NCBI RefSeq assembly: GCF_003852315.1
Contig: NZ_CP027762.1
Coordinates: 1,965,501 to 2,029,500 of the forward strand
DNA: 64,000 nucleotides
Direction of reading: 5' to 3'
DNA from: Pseudomonas sp. LBUM920
GTDB taxonomy: Bacteria; Pseudomonadota; Gammaproteobacteria; Pseudomonadales; Pseudomonadaceae
Shown: positions 32,798-42,786 of the stretch, piece by piece
Numbering within the stretch: the first letter of the stretch is position 1
Layout: each line of letters opens with the position of its first letter
Program-made: the position numbers and the translations under genes
The notes under the pieces: model-generated
Databases searched by the model: none
Told to the model about the DNA's origin: nothing
Seen by the model: only the letters and a program-made list of their open reading frames with translations

Positions 32798-32893
32798 CTT
32801 TCGCGAGCAAGCCCGCTCCCACATTGGCTTTGCGGCGTTCATACACTGTGTGTCCAGCGCAAAACCTCTGTGGAAGCGGGCTTGCTCGCGAAT
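32798..32893. repeat. REP pair, right of the RAYT gene
   Basis: TTCGCGAGCAAGCCCGCTCC at 32800-32819 and TGGAAGCGGGCTTGCTCGCG at 32871-32890 (one substitution). Outward orientation as on the other side of the RAYT gene. Confidence 0.88.
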
Positions 32894-32913
32894 GGCACAG
32901 GCGCCGCGGTCTC

Positions 32914-33519
32914 TCAGTCCGGCTCACACCCCTTAAGCACCAACCGAATAATCGTCTGCGCCGCCGCTTCATAATCGGCCTCATCCAGCTTGGCCTTGCC
33001 GGTCACCGCCGATATCTGCCAATCAAAGTCGGCGTAGGTCTGCGTCGCCGCCCAGATGCTGAACATCAGGTGATTGGGGTCAATGGCGGCAATCAGGCCG
33101 CGATCCACCCAGCTCTGGATGCAGTCGATGTTGTGCTTGGCCTGGGCGTTCAGTTGCTCGACCTGCTGGCTGCTCAGGTGCGGTGCGCCGTGCATGATTT
33201 CGCTGGCGAATACCTTGGAGGCAAACGGCAGGTCGCGGGAGATGCGGATCTTGGAGCGGATGTAATTGCTCAGCACCACTGCGGGCTCGCCGTCTGGATT
33301 GAACGGCGTGGACGCCGCCAGGATCGGCTCGATAATGCTTTCGAGCACCTCGCGGTAGAGGTTGTCCTTGCTCTTGAAGTAGTAATAGACGTTGGGCTTG
33401 GGCAGCCCGGCCTTGGCGGCGATGTCGCTGGTTTTGGTCGCGGCGAAGCCCTTGTCGGCAAACTCCTCGCTGGCCGCCCGCAGGATCATTTCTTTATTGC
33501 GCTCGCGAATGGTGCTCAT
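32914..33519 (-). CDS. TetR-family regulator (RutR/YcdC-like C-terminal domain)
   Basis: 201 residues. N-terminal TetR helix-turn-helix: NKEMILRAASEEFADKGFAA, TKTSDIAAKAGLPKPNVYYY and FKSKDNLYREVLE. The remainder, with PFASKVFASEIMHGAPHLSS and MFSIWAATQTYADFDWQISA, matches the YcdC-type C-terminal domain found in RutR and relatives that bind pyrimidine-like or other small ligands. ATG at 33519; the longer frame upstream is not conserved in kind. Divergent from the RND efflux operon with 241 bp between starts, so repression of that operon is plausible but unproven. Confidence 0.88.
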   Translation of the reverse strand: MSTIRERNKEMILRAASEEFADKGFAATKTSDIAAKAGLPKPNVYYYFKSKDNLYREVLESIIEPILAASTPFNPDGEPAVVLSNYIRSKIRISRDLPFASKVFASEIMHGAPHLSSQQVEQLNAQAKHNIDCIQSWVDRGLIAAIDPNHLMFSIWAATQTYADFDWQISAVTGKAKLDEADYEAAAQTIIRLVLKGCEPD

Positions 33520-33760
33520 AAACCAGGATTTTCCTTGCCAGGACAGGCGGTCGAGCATGGTAGCACCGGCTTGACGCAGCGCTCAAGAATGCCGGCGCAG
33601 CCCTTGTACGCCGGGCGTTGCAGCTGACTTTGTCTGTCTTGATGCTGAACGCATTCACGGTAGTACAGGCACAGGCTGGGCGCGCTGCTAGAGTTCAGAG
33701 CAAGGACGCGGCCATCCGGGTCTGCGTTCAGTCCTGTATTCGGCGTTCGAGTGAGAAACC

Positions 33761-34888
33761 GTGGAGAAAAGCAGACGACGTACGTTCGCCTGGGTTGTTG
33801 GCGCGTTATTGGTGGTGGCGCTGTTGATTGGACTGGGCATGCATTTGTTTGGCGGCGCCCATAAAGGCAAGCCCGTGTCCCCCGGCGAACCGGTGGCAGC
33901 AGTGCCGGTGGCCTTGCAGGATGTGCCGGTGTACATCGACGCCCTCGGCACCGTCACGCCCACCCGCAGTGTCACGGTGGTGACCCAGGTCGATGGCATC
34001 CTCAGCAGCGTGGAGTTCAAGGAAGGCCAGCACGTCAGCAAAGGCCAGGTCATCGCCCGTATCGACGACCGCGCGCTCAAGGCGCAGCTGGCCGTGGCCA
34101 AGGGCACCCTGGCTCACGACCAGGCAGTGTTGAGCAATGCCCAGCGCGACCTGGCCCGTTACCGCGACCTGGTCAAAGCCGGCTCCACCAGCCAGCAAAC
34201 CCTCGACACCCAGGCCTCGCTGGTGCAGCAACAACAAGGCACTGTGGCCGCCGACCAAGGCAACGTACAAAACCTCGAAGTGCAATTGAGCTACTGCACC
34301 ATCACCTCGCCGGTGGATGGCGTGGTCGGCCTGCGCCTGGTCGATCCTGGCAACTACGTGACCACCGCCAGCACCACTGGCATCGTGGTGATCACCCAGA
34401 TGAACCCGGCCACCGTGGTGTTTGCCGTGCCCGAAGATGACCTGGGGGCAATCAACCAAGCCATGTCCCATGGCAGCGTCACGGTGTTGGCCTACGACCG
34501 CAACAAGAAATCCCTGCTTGCCACCGGCGCGCTGCTGGCGCTGGACAACGAGGTGAATACCAGCACCGGCACGATCAAGGTCAAGGCGCAGTTCGATGAT
34601 TCGGGCAATGCGCTGTTTCCCAACCAGTTCGTCAATGCGCGGCTCAAGGCCGACACTTTGAGCCAGATCGCCGTGGTCCCGACCCGTGCGATCCAGCACG
34701 GCAGCAAGGGCGACTTCGTGTTTGTGGTCAACGGCAACAAGGCCAGCCTGCAGACGATCAAGACCGGCCCGTCCACCGGCGACGTCTCGGCGGTGCTCGA
34801 CAATGGCGTCAAGGCCGGTGAGCAGGTGATCACCGAAGGCGCCGACAAGCTCGACGATGGCTCGGCGGTGAAGGTCGTCGCCCAGTGA
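33761..34888 (+). CDS. muxA: RND efflux periplasmic adaptor (MuxA/MdtA type)
   Basis: 375 residues, GTG start. N-terminal membrane anchor (WVVGALLVVALLIGLGMHLF, ~11-30), then the lipoyl/barrel-sandwich half DALGTVTPTRSVTVVTQVDG and VEFKEGQHVSKGQVIARIDD, a helical hairpin at ~105-165 with heptad-like alanines and glutamines, and the second half SYCTITSPVDGVVGLRLVDP. Links the inner-membrane pump to the outer-membrane channel. First gene of a four-gene operon; MuxABC-OpmB in P. aeruginosa and MdtABC in E. coli have the same two-pump layout. Confidence 0.9.
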   Translation: MEKSRRRTFAWVVGALLVVALLIGLGMHLFGGAHKGKPVSPGEPVAAVPVALQDVPVYIDALGTVTPTRSVTVVTQVDGILSSVEFKEGQHVSKGQVIARIDDRALKAQLAVAKGTLAHDQAVLSNAQRDLARYRDLVKAGSTSQQTLDTQASLVQQQQGTVAADQGNVQNLEVQLSYCTITSPVDGVVGLRLVDPGNYVTTASTTGIVVITQMNPATVVFAVPEDDLGAINQAMSHGSVTVLAYDRNKKSLLATGALLALDNEVNTSTGTIKVKAQFDDSGNALFPNQFVNARLKADTLSQIAVVPTRAIQHGSKGDFVFVVNGNKASLQTIKTGPSTGDVSAVLDNGVKAGEQVITEGADKLDDGSAVKVVAQ

Positions 34889-34901
34889 GGAGCTGCCGAG
34901 C

Positions 34902-37900
34902 ATGAATATTTCGCGGCCCTTTATCGAACGCCCGGTGGCCACCACGCTGATGATGGTCGCGGTGTTGTTGCTCGGCCTGTTGGGTTACCACTTGCTGTCG
35001 GTGTCGGCGCTGCCGGAGGTGGATTACCCGACCATCCAGGTATTCACCCAATACCCCGGTGCCAGCCCCGACGTGGTCAGTTCTTCGATTACCGCGCCGC
35101 TGGAGCGCCAGCTCGGCGAAATGCCGGGGCTCAAGTCGATGAACTCCACCAGCTCGGACGGCGCCTCGGTGGTGACCCTGCAATTCGACCTGTCGCTGTC
35201 GCTGGACGTGGCCGAACAGGAAGTGCAGGCGGCGATCAACGCGGCGGGCACCTTCCTGCCGGCCAACCTGCCGTACCCGCCGGTGTACAGCAAGGTCAAC
35301 CCGGCAGATGCGCCGGTGCTGACCCTGTCATTGACCTCCGACGTGTTGCCGCTGACCAAGGTCGAAGACCTGGCCGACACGCGCCTGGCACAGAAAATCT
35401 CGCAGATCACCGGCGTCGGGCTGGTCACCATCAGTGGCGGCCAGCGCCCGGCGGTGCGGGTCGAGGCCAACACGTCGGCGCTGAACAGCCTCGGCCTGTC
35501 CCTGGATGACCTGCGCACCTCGCTCGGTACGGCCAACGTCAACCAGGCCAAGGGCAATATCGATGGCAAGTTTCAGGCCTATTCCATTGGCGCCAACGAC
35601 CAACTGCAGTCGGCCGAGGAATACCGTGACCTGGTGATTGCCTACAAAAATGGCGCGCCGATTCGCCTGTCGCAGATCGCCAGTTCCACCCAGGGCGCGG
35701 AAAACCCCCGCCAGGCGGCGTGGACCAATGACACGCCGTCCATCGTGTTGAACATCCAGCGCCAGCCCGGCGCCAACGTGATCGAAGTGGTCGACCGCGT
35801 GCAGCAACTGCTGCCCAAATTACGCGCCAGCCTGCCGGGCACCTTGAAGGTCGCGGTGCTCACTGACCGCACCCAGACCATCCGCGCCTCGGTCACCGAT
35901 GTGCAGTACGAGCTGGGGCTGGCGATTTTGCTGGTGGTGATCGTGATCTTCATCTTCCTGCGCAATATTGCGGCCACGATCATTCCTGCCGTCACCATCC
36001 CGCTGACGTTGATCGGCACCCTGGCGGTGGCCTACGCGCTGGGTTTTTCGCTGAACAACCTGACGTTGATGGCATTGACCATCGCCATCGGTTTTGTGGT
36101 CGATGACGCCATTGTCATGATCGAAAACATCACGCGCTACCTGGAGGCCGGCGACACCCCGTTGCAAGCGGCGCTCAAGGGCGCGGAGCAGATCGGCTTC
36201 ACCATCATCTCGCTGTCCATCGCGCTGATTGCGGTGATGATCCCGCTGCTGTTCATGGGCGATGTGGTCGGGCGGTTGTTCCGCGAATTCGCCATGACCG
36301 TGGCGGTGACCATCGTGATTTCGGCAGTGATTTCACTGACGCTGACGCCCATGATGTGCGCGCGCATGCTCAAGTCCAAGCATGAGGAGCGCCGCCCGGA
36401 CTTCTTCGACCGCATCAACAACCACTACGTACGCGGCCTGGATTGGGTGTTGGCGCACCGCACCTTGACCCTGATCTCGGTGGTGCTCACCGCTGCGCTG
36501 ACCTTGTTCACCTTGGTGATCATGCCCAAGGGCTTTTTTCCCGATCAGGACACCGGCCTGATCCAGGGCATTTCCCAGGCCTCGCCGACCATCTCGTTTC
36601 AGCAGATGCAGGTTGAACAGCAACGCCTGGCCGCACGCATCCTCAAGGACCCGGCGGTGCTAAGCCTGTCGTCGTTCGTCGGTATCGACCAGACCAACCC
36701 GACCATCAACCAGGGCAATTTGCTGATCAACCTCAAGCCGCGTGGCGAGCGAGACAGCAGCACCGAAGTGATCCGCCGCCTGGCCGATGCGAATGCCGAC
36801 GACGCCGGCATCCGCCTGTACCTGCACTCGGTGCAGGACCTGACCCTGGACGCCACGGTGTCCACCACCAGCTACCGCCTGGGCCTGCAAGCCACCGACC
36901 CGGATGAACTGGAGCAGTGGACCACCAAGCTGCTGGCCGCAATCAAGCAAGACCCGATGTTCACCGATGTGCAAAGCCAGGCGATGCAGTTTGGCAACCA
37001 GATCAAGCTGACCTTCGACCGCGCCACCGCCTCGCGCCTGGGGATTACACCGCAGGCCATTGACGATGTGCTGTACGACGCGTTCGGCCAGCGCCAGGTC
37101 TCAACCATCTACACCCAGCTCAACCAGTACCACGTGGTGATCGCCACCGACCACCCGCCGCGCAACTTGCCAGACTTGCTCACCGGTTTGTACGTGGACA
37201 TTCCTGGCGGTGGCGTGGCGCCGCTGTCGAGCATGGCGACCCTGGAGGTGGTGCGTTCGCCGGTCACCATCAACCGGTTGGGGCAGTTTCCCTATGCGGA
37301 TGTGTCGTTCAACCTCGCGCCCGGCCAGACGCTGGGCGCGGCGGTGACGCGGCTGCAGGACATTGAAGCCAAGGTCGGCCTGCCGTTGTCGGTGCAAGCC
37401 AATCTTGAAGGTGCGGCGGCGACGTTCCAGGCATCGCTGTCAAACCAGGTGTTTCTGGTGCTGGCGGCGATCGTGGTGGTGTACCTGATGCTGGGCATTC
37501 TGTACGAGAGCTTCGTGCACCCGGTGACCATCCTGTCGACCCTGTTGTCGGCGGCCCTCGGCGCGTTGCTGGCGTTGCTGGTGACGGGCACGCAGTTCGA
37601 CATCATCGGCCTGATTGGCATTGTGTTGCTGATCGGCATCGTCATGAAAAACGGCATCATGATGGTCGACTTCGCGCTGGAGCTTTTACGTGAGGGCGGC
37701 TTGAGCCCGGTGGAAGCGATTCGCCAGGCGGCGGAGCTGCGCTTTCGGCCGATTCTGATGACCAGCATGGCCTCGCTGTTCGGCGCGGTGCCGTTGGCGT
37801 TGGGCACCGGCATCGGCTCGGAGCTGCGCCACCCGCTGGGCATCGCGATCATCGGCGGGCTGTTGCTCAGCCAGTTGCTCACGCTGTTTTCCACGCCGGT

Positions 37901-37964
37901 GATCTTCCTTGCCATGCACGGCCTGGGGCAGCGTTTCAGCCGCCGCCCGGTGGCGTTGGAATGA
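34902..37964 (+). CDS. muxB: RND efflux permease MuxB/MdtB
   Basis: 1020-residue inner-membrane proton-driven pump subunit. ISRPFIERPVATTLMMVAVL is the first membrane helix; the second, ILLVVIVIFIFLRNIAATII, begins the first helix bundle, and the relay motif FVVDDAIVMIENI (Asp-Asp) is in TM4. The large periplasmic loops lie at ~35-330 and ~555-865, as in AcrB relatives. MdtB and MdtC work as a heterotrimer, and both are present here. The gap to muxC is only 4 bp. Confidence 0.92.
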   Translation: MNISRPFIERPVATTLMMVAVLLLGLLGYHLLSVSALPEVDYPTIQVFTQYPGASPDVVSSSITAPLERQLGEMPGLKSMNSTSSDGASVVTLQFDLSLSLDVAEQEVQAAINAAGTFLPANLPYPPVYSKVNPADAPVLTLSLTSDVLPLTKVEDLADTRLAQKISQITGVGLVTISGGQRPAVRVEANTSALNSLGLSLDDLRTSLGTANVNQAKGNIDGKFQAYSIGANDQLQSAEEYRDLVIAYKNGAPIRLSQIASSTQGAENPRQAAWTNDTPSIVLNIQRQPGANVIEVVDRVQQLLPKLRASLPGTLKVAVLTDRTQTIRASVTDVQYELGLAILLVVIVIFIFLRNIAATIIPAVTIPLTLIGTLAVAYALGFSLNNLTLMALTIAIGFVVDDAIVMIENITRYLEAGDTPLQAALKGAEQIGFTIISLSIALIAVMIPLLFMGDVVGRLFREFAMTVAVTIVISAVISLTLTPMMCARMLKSKHEERRPDFFDRINNHYVRGLDWVLAHRTLTLISVVLTAALTLFTLVIMPKGFFPDQDTGLIQGISQASPTISFQQMQVEQQRLAARILKDPAVLSLSSFVGIDQTNPTINQGNLLINLKPRGERDSSTEVIRRLADANADDAGIRLYLHSVQDLTLDATVSTTSYRLGLQATDPDELEQWTTKLLAAIKQDPMFTDVQSQAMQFGNQIKLTFDRATASRLGITPQAIDDVLYDAFGQRQVSTIYTQLNQYHVVIATDHPPRNLPDLLTGLYVDIPGGGVAPLSSMATLEVVRSPVTINRLGQFPYADVSFNLAPGQTLGAAVTRLQDIEAKVGLPLSVQANLEGAAATFQASLSNQVFLVLAAIVVVYLMLGILYESFVHPVTILSTLLSAALGALLALLVTGTQFDIIGLIGIVLLIGIVMKNGIMMVDFALELLREGGLSPVEAIRQAAELRFRPILMTSMASLFGAVPLALGTGIGSELRHPLGIAIIGGLLLSQLLTLFSTPVIFLAMHGLGQRFSRRPVALE

Positions 37965-37968
37965 TGCG

Positions 37969-40900
37969 ATGAACCTCAGCGCGCCGTTTATCCATCGCCC
38001 GATTGCCACCACGCTGCTGGCGGCCGGGCTGGCGTTGTTTGGTGTGTTGGCCTTCAACCTGTTGCCGGTGGCGCCGCTGCCGGAAGTGGATTTCCCCACC
38101 ATCAGCGTCAGCGCCTCATTACCTGGCGCCGACCCGACCACCGTGGCCAGCTCCGTAGCTACGCCGTTGGAGCGCCAGTTCGGGCAGATCGCCGGGGTCA
38201 CGCAAATGACCTCGGCCAGCAGCCTCGGCTCCACGCGCATTACCCTGCAGTTCGATTTGAGCCGCGACATCGACGGCGCCGCGCGGGATGTGCAGGCGGC
38301 GATCAACGCCGCGCGCAGCAACTTGCCCAGCGACTTGTCCGGCAACCCGACCTACCGCAAGGTCAACCCGGCCGATTCGCCGATCCTGATCATCAGCCTG
38401 ACCTCCGACAGTGCCACGCCGGGGCAGATGTACGACGCGGCCTCGACGGTACTTGAGCAGCGCCTGTTGCAGACCACCGGCGTCGGCGACGTGACCGTGG
38501 GCGGCGGCGCGTTGCCGGCGGTGCGCATTGAGCTGAACCCGGACCGGCTCAACCAATACGGCGTCAGCCTGGAGCAGGTGCGCCAGGTTATCAGCGCCTC
38601 CAACGCCAACTTGCCCAAGGGCAACGTGGCAGTCGGCGACCGCTCGTATGGCATTGGCGCTAATGACCAGTTGCTCGACAGCAACGACTACGGGCCGCTG
38701 GTGGTCAAGGCCAAAAACGGCGATCTGATCCACATTGCCGACCTCGGCTATGTGCGCGAAGACGTGCAGGACCTGCGCAACTTCGGCCTGTCCAACGGCA
38801 AGCCGGCGGTGCTGCTGGTGGTGTTCAAGCAGCCGGGCGCCAACGTGATCGACACGGTGGATGCGGTGAAAGCCTCGCTGCCGTTTTTGCAAAGCTCGAT
38901 TCCGGCGTCGATCAAGCTCAACCTGTTGATGGACCGCACCACCACCATTCGCGCGTCGTTGCATGACGTGGAAGTGACCTTGCTGGCCTCGATCCTGCTG
39001 GTGACGCTGGTGACCTTCGGTTTCTTCCGCGACTGGCGCAGCACCCTGGTGCCCGCCGTGGTGGTGCCGTTGTCGTTGCTTGGCACCTTTGGCGCGATGT
39101 ACTTCCTCGGCTACAGCCTGAATAACCTGTCGCTGATGGCGCTGACGATTTCCACCGGCTTTGTGGTCGACGATGCGATCGTGGTGGTGGAAAACATCAT
39201 GCGCCACCTGGAGCGCGGCAAGACACGGGTCGAAGCCGCGCTGGCCGGGGCGCAGGAAGTCGGCTTTACGGTGCTGACCATCAGCGTGTCGCTGGTGGCG
39301 GTGTTTATTCCGTTGTTGCTGATGGGCGGGATTGTCGGGCGGCTGTTTCGCGAGTTCTCGGTGTCGCTGTCGGTGGCCATCGTCATCTCGATGGTGATTT
39401 CGCTGACGGTGACGCCGATGCTCGCCAGCGTGCTGCTGCGCGCGCCCAAGGAAATCCGCGAAGGCAATGAACACCCGGATTCACGCTTTCACCGCTTTTA
39501 CGACCGCACGCTGGGCTGGGTCATCGAGCACTCGATTCTGATGGGCGGAGTGACGGTGCTGGTGATCGTGCTCGCGGGCGTGCTGTACGTGCTGGTGCCC
39601 AAGGGCTTCTTTCCCCAGGAAGACACCGGCCGCCTGCAGGGCAGCATCATCGCGGCGCAGAGTATTTCCTACGGGGCGATGCAAAAGGACTTCACCGAGA
39701 TCAACCACAAGGTCATGCAAAACCCCAATGTGCAAACCGCTGCCGGGTTTGTCGGCGGTGGTGGCGGTGGCGGCGGGGCGGTCAACAGTGCGCAGCTGTT
39801 TGTGCTGCTCAAGCCGATTGATCAGCGCAAGGACAGTGCCGTCGATGTGATCGGCCAGATCCGCCGCAGCCTCGGCGATCTGCCTGGCACCAAGCTGTTT
39901 TTGCAGGCCGCCCAGGACATCACCGTGGGGGGCCGACAAAGCGGCGCGCAGTACCAATACACGCTGACTGCCGACGACCAGCAATCCCTGGATGAATGGG
40001 TGCCCAAGGTGGTGGAAGTGCTGCACACGTTGCCGCAACTCACCGACTTGAACACCGACCAGCAAGACAACAGTCTATTGGCCAATGTGAGCATCAACCG
40101 CGACACCGCCGCGCGGCTCGGCGTGGGCATGTCGGCGGTGGACCAGACGCTGTACGACGCGTTCGGCCAGCGTCAGGTCTCGACCCTTTACCGCGCCGCC
40201 AACCAGTACCACGTGGTGATGGAAATCGCCCCGCAGTACTGGACCGATCCTCAAGCGCTCGAGGGTATTTACGTGCCGGCCGGCAACACGGCGGTGGCGG
40301 CCAAGGGCACCACCGTCGCGCCGAACCTGACCACGCCCACGACGTTGGTGCCGCTGTCCGCGCTGGCCGATAACAGCATCTCGCGCACGGCGATTTCGAT
40401 CAGCCACCAAGGCACTTTTCCTGCCGTGACCGTCTCGTTCAACCTCGCCCCCGGCACCTCGATCGGCCAGGCCACCGCGCTGGTGGAGGATGCGGTGAAA
40501 CAGCTGCGCATGCCGGCCAGCGTCACCGGCCAGTTTGCCGGCACGGCCCAGGTGTTCCAGTCGTCGGTGGCCAGCGAGCCGCTGCTGATCGTCGCCGCGT
40601 TGCTCTCGGTGTACATCGTGCTGGGCATTCTGTATGAAAACCTGATGCACCCACTGACCATCCTCTCCACCTTGCCCTCGGCGGGCGTCGGCGCGTTGAT
40701 CGCCTTGCTGCTGACCGGCACCGAACTGTCGATCATCGCGCTGGTAGGCGTGATCCTGTTGATCGGCATCGTCAAGAAGAACGCAATCATGATGATCGAC
40801 TTCGCGATCACCGAGCGGCGTGAGTTCGGCCTCACGGCCAAGGAAGCGATCCGGCGCGCCTGCCTGATCCGCTTCCGGCCGATCATGATGACAACGCTGG

Positions 40901-41094
40901 CGGCGATTCTCGGCGCGCTGCCGCTGGTGCTCGGCTCAGGTTATGGCTCGGAACTGCGCCGGCCGTTGGGGATTGCGATTATTGGTGGGCTGTTGCTCAG
41001 CCAGGTGCTGACGCTCTACACCACTCCGGTGATTTACCTCTGGCTCGACCGGGCGTCGCAACGCCTGGGGCGGCACAAGGAAGCAAGGTCATGA
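37969..41094 (+). CDS. muxC: RND efflux permease MuxC/MdtC
   Basis: 1041 residues, second RND pump subunit. Begins MNLSAPFIHRPIATTLLAAG; ATG 37969 is chosen because the 20 upstream in-frame codons lie inside muxB and do not look conserved. TM4 relay GFVVDDAIVVVENIMRHLER with both aspartates. A glycine run (VGGGGGGGGAV, ~606) in the periplasmic porter region and an insertion AKGTTVAPNLTTPTTLVP at ~780 are MdtC-type features. The stop overlaps the opmB start (ATGA). Confidence 0.92.
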   Translation: MNLSAPFIHRPIATTLLAAGLALFGVLAFNLLPVAPLPEVDFPTISVSASLPGADPTTVASSVATPLERQFGQIAGVTQMTSASSLGSTRITLQFDLSRDIDGAARDVQAAINAARSNLPSDLSGNPTYRKVNPADSPILIISLTSDSATPGQMYDAASTVLEQRLLQTTGVGDVTVGGGALPAVRIELNPDRLNQYGVSLEQVRQVISASNANLPKGNVAVGDRSYGIGANDQLLDSNDYGPLVVKAKNGDLIHIADLGYVREDVQDLRNFGLSNGKPAVLLVVFKQPGANVIDTVDAVKASLPFLQSSIPASIKLNLLMDRTTTIRASLHDVEVTLLASILLVTLVTFGFFRDWRSTLVPAVVVPLSLLGTFGAMYFLGYSLNNLSLMALTISTGFVVDDAIVVVENIMRHLERGKTRVEAALAGAQEVGFTVLTISVSLVAVFIPLLLMGGIVGRLFREFSVSLSVAIVISMVISLTVTPMLASVLLRAPKEIREGNEHPDSRFHRFYDRTLGWVIEHSILMGGVTVLVIVLAGVLYVLVPKGFFPQEDTGRLQGSIIAAQSISYGAMQKDFTEINHKVMQNPNVQTAAGFVGGGGGGGGAVNSAQLFVLLKPIDQRKDSAVDVIGQIRRSLGDLPGTKLFLQAAQDITVGGRQSGAQYQYTLTADDQQSLDEWVPKVVEVLHTLPQLTDLNTDQQDNSLLANVSINRDTAARLGVGMSAVDQTLYDAFGQRQVSTLYRAANQYHVVMEIAPQYWTDPQALEGIYVPAGNTAVAAKGTTVAPNLTTPTTLVPLSALADNSISRTAISISHQGTFPAVTVSFNLAPGTSIGQATALVEDAVKQLRMPASVTGQFAGTAQVFQSSVASEPLLIVAALLSVYIVLGILYENLMHPLTILSTLPSAGVGALIALLLTGTELSIIALVGVILLIGIVKKNAIMMIDFAITERREFGLTAKEAIRRACLIRFRPIMMTTLAAILGALPLVLGSGYGSELRRPLGIAIIGGLLLSQVLTLYTTPVIYLWLDRASQRLGRHKEARS

Positions 41095-42503
41095 AACTCA
41101 GATATAGCGTGCTGTTGGCCAGCCTGGTGCTGGGGGGCTGCATGGTGGGGCCGGATTACCAGAAACCGGCAATGGAGCTGCCGCAGTCGTTCAAGGAAGG
41201 CGCGCAGTGGCAGCGCGCGGTGTCCAACCCCCAAGGGGCGCTGGACAGCCAGTGGTGGCTGGCCTATCAGGACCCGGTGCTCAATGATTTGGTGGCGCGT
41301 TCGGCCAAGGCCAACCAGTCGATTATTGCGGCCGAGGCGGCGTATCGATTGGCCCAGGCGCAGGTGGCGTCGAGCCGCGCCGGGTTGTGGCCGACGGTGG
41401 GCGTGGGCTTGTCCGGTTCGCGCGGCGAGGGCGGCGACGGCAGCACGTCCAGCACCACCACCGCATCGACCGGGGTGAAGAACAGCGTCAGCGCCACCTT
41501 GACCGCGAGCTGGGAGCCGGATTTGTGGGGTGAAGTGCGCCGGGGGATCGAATCGAGCCAGGCCACCGCCCAGCAATCGGATGCGCTGCTGGCCGGTGTG
41601 CGGTTGTCGATCAGTTCCAGCGTGGCGAGCAATTACCTGGCGTTGCGGCAGATGGATATCGATGTGCGCCTGTTGCAACAGCAGCAGAGCATCAATCAGC
41701 AATTGCTCGACATGATCCAGGCGCAGTTCACCCAGGGCGTGGCGACCAATGACCAGTTGCTGGTGGCTCAGGATCAATTGACCACCTCGATAGCCGGCTT
41801 GCAGACCTCGCTGCGTGATCGCGAACAGTACGAGCATGCCTTGGCGGTGCTGGTGGGCGTGGCGCCGAGTGAGTTCAGCATTGCGCCACGCACTGATTTT
41901 GCATTCGTGGTGCCACGGCCACCGTTGACCCTGGCCTCGACTTTGTTGCAACGCCGGCCTGACGTGGTTGCCGCCGAGCGCTCGGCGGCGGCGGCGAATG
42001 CCAAGATCGGCGTGGCTGAGGCGGCGTTTTTTCCGACCCTCGATCTCACGGCTCAATTGGGTTATCGCGGCAGTGCCTTGGGTGGGTTGTTTTCGTTGCC
42101 TAACCGCATCTGGACGCTGGGGCCGGCCTTGGCGGAGACGATTTTTGACGGCGGTGCGCGGGAGGCGGCGGTCAAGCAGGCTGAGGCGAGTTATGACCAG
42201 ATTGCCGCCAACTACCGGGGCACGGTGTTGGGTGCCTTGCAGAATGTCGAGGACAACTTGTCGGCGATCAATCATCTGCAAACCCAAGCGGATGCGTTCC
42301 AGCAGGTCTACGCGCGCAACCAGCAACTGTTTGGCAGCCAGGAAGCGCAGTTGCGTGCGGGCACAGTCAGCCAGGAGACGGTGCTGACCCAGCAACTGGT
42401 GTTGCTGCAAGCGGAGCAGAACCTGCGTGATACCCAAGGGCAACTGAGCCAGGGCAGCGTGGCGCTGATCCAGAGCCTGGGCGGTGGTTGGCAGGCGCCC
42501 TGA
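41091..42503 (+). CDS. opmB: Outer-membrane efflux channel (OpmB/OprM family lipoprotein)
   Basis: 470 residues with a lipobox (LVLGGC, cysteine at 17), so a lipid-anchored TolC-type channel. Two repeated halves, each with long helices: DPVLNDLVARSAKANQSIIA and ANAKIGVAEAAFFPTLDLTA are the conserved boundaries; LQRRPDVVAAERSAAAANAK is the OprM signature. DSQWWLAYQDPVL near the N-terminus is typical. Completes the tripartite efflux system with MuxABC. Followed by REP repeats and a palindromic element. Confidence 0.92.
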   Translation: MKLRYSVLLASLVLGGCMVGPDYQKPAMELPQSFKEGAQWQRAVSNPQGALDSQWWLAYQDPVLNDLVARSAKANQSIIAAEAAYRLAQAQVASSRAGLWPTVGVGLSGSRGEGGDGSTSSTTTASTGVKNSVSATLTASWEPDLWGEVRRGIESSQATAQQSDALLAGVRLSISSSVASNYLALRQMDIDVRLLQQQQSINQQLLDMIQAQFTQGVATNDQLLVAQDQLTTSIAGLQTSLRDREQYEHALAVLVGVAPSEFSIAPRTDFAFVVPRPPLTLASTLLQRRPDVVAAERSAAAANAKIGVAEAAFFPTLDLTAQLGYRGSALGGLFSLPNRIWTLGPALAETIFDGGAREAAVKQAEASYDQIAANYRGTVLGALQNVEDNLSAINHLQTQADAFQQVYARNQQLFGSQEAQLRAGTVSQETVLTQQLVLLQAEQNLRDTQGQLSQGSVALIQSLGGGWQAP

Positions 42504-42525
42504 TGAGTTGATACACCGCAATCAA

Positions 42526-42696
42526 ACTGTGGGAGCTGGCTTGCCTGCGATAGCGGCCTCCGAGCCGCCCAGTATCTTGCTGACCCAGCACATTCCAACT
42601 GTGGGAGCGGGCTTGCCTGCGATTGCGGTCTCCGGGCCGCCCAGTATTTTGCTGACCCAACACATTCCAACTGTGGGAGCGGGCTTGCTCGCGAAG
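42526..42696. repeat. 72-bp tandem repeat, each unit starting with a REP
   Basis: Units begin at 42526, 42598 and 42670 (ACTGTGGGAGCGGGCTTGCC), with the spacer containing GCCGCCCAGTATTTTGCTGA between them. The first two units are nearly complete, the third stops after the REP. All three REPs are in the same direction, unlike the inverted REPIN pairs elsewhere. Confidence 0.9.
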
Positions 42697-42786
42697 GCGA
42701 TATGTCAGTTGGCTGGGATATTGATTCGGAGTGCATATCCATTGCTGCGGTAACGGCCGCTTAGGGTTCCGCTCTTACAGCGGGTC

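Noticed and set aside
32755..33627. 290-codon plus-strand frame over the TetR gene
   Set aside because: Antisense to a clear TetR regulator and starts in REP sequence.
42526..42696. CRISPR array
   Set aside because: Spacers are nearly identical between units, and units are REP-headed tandem repeats.
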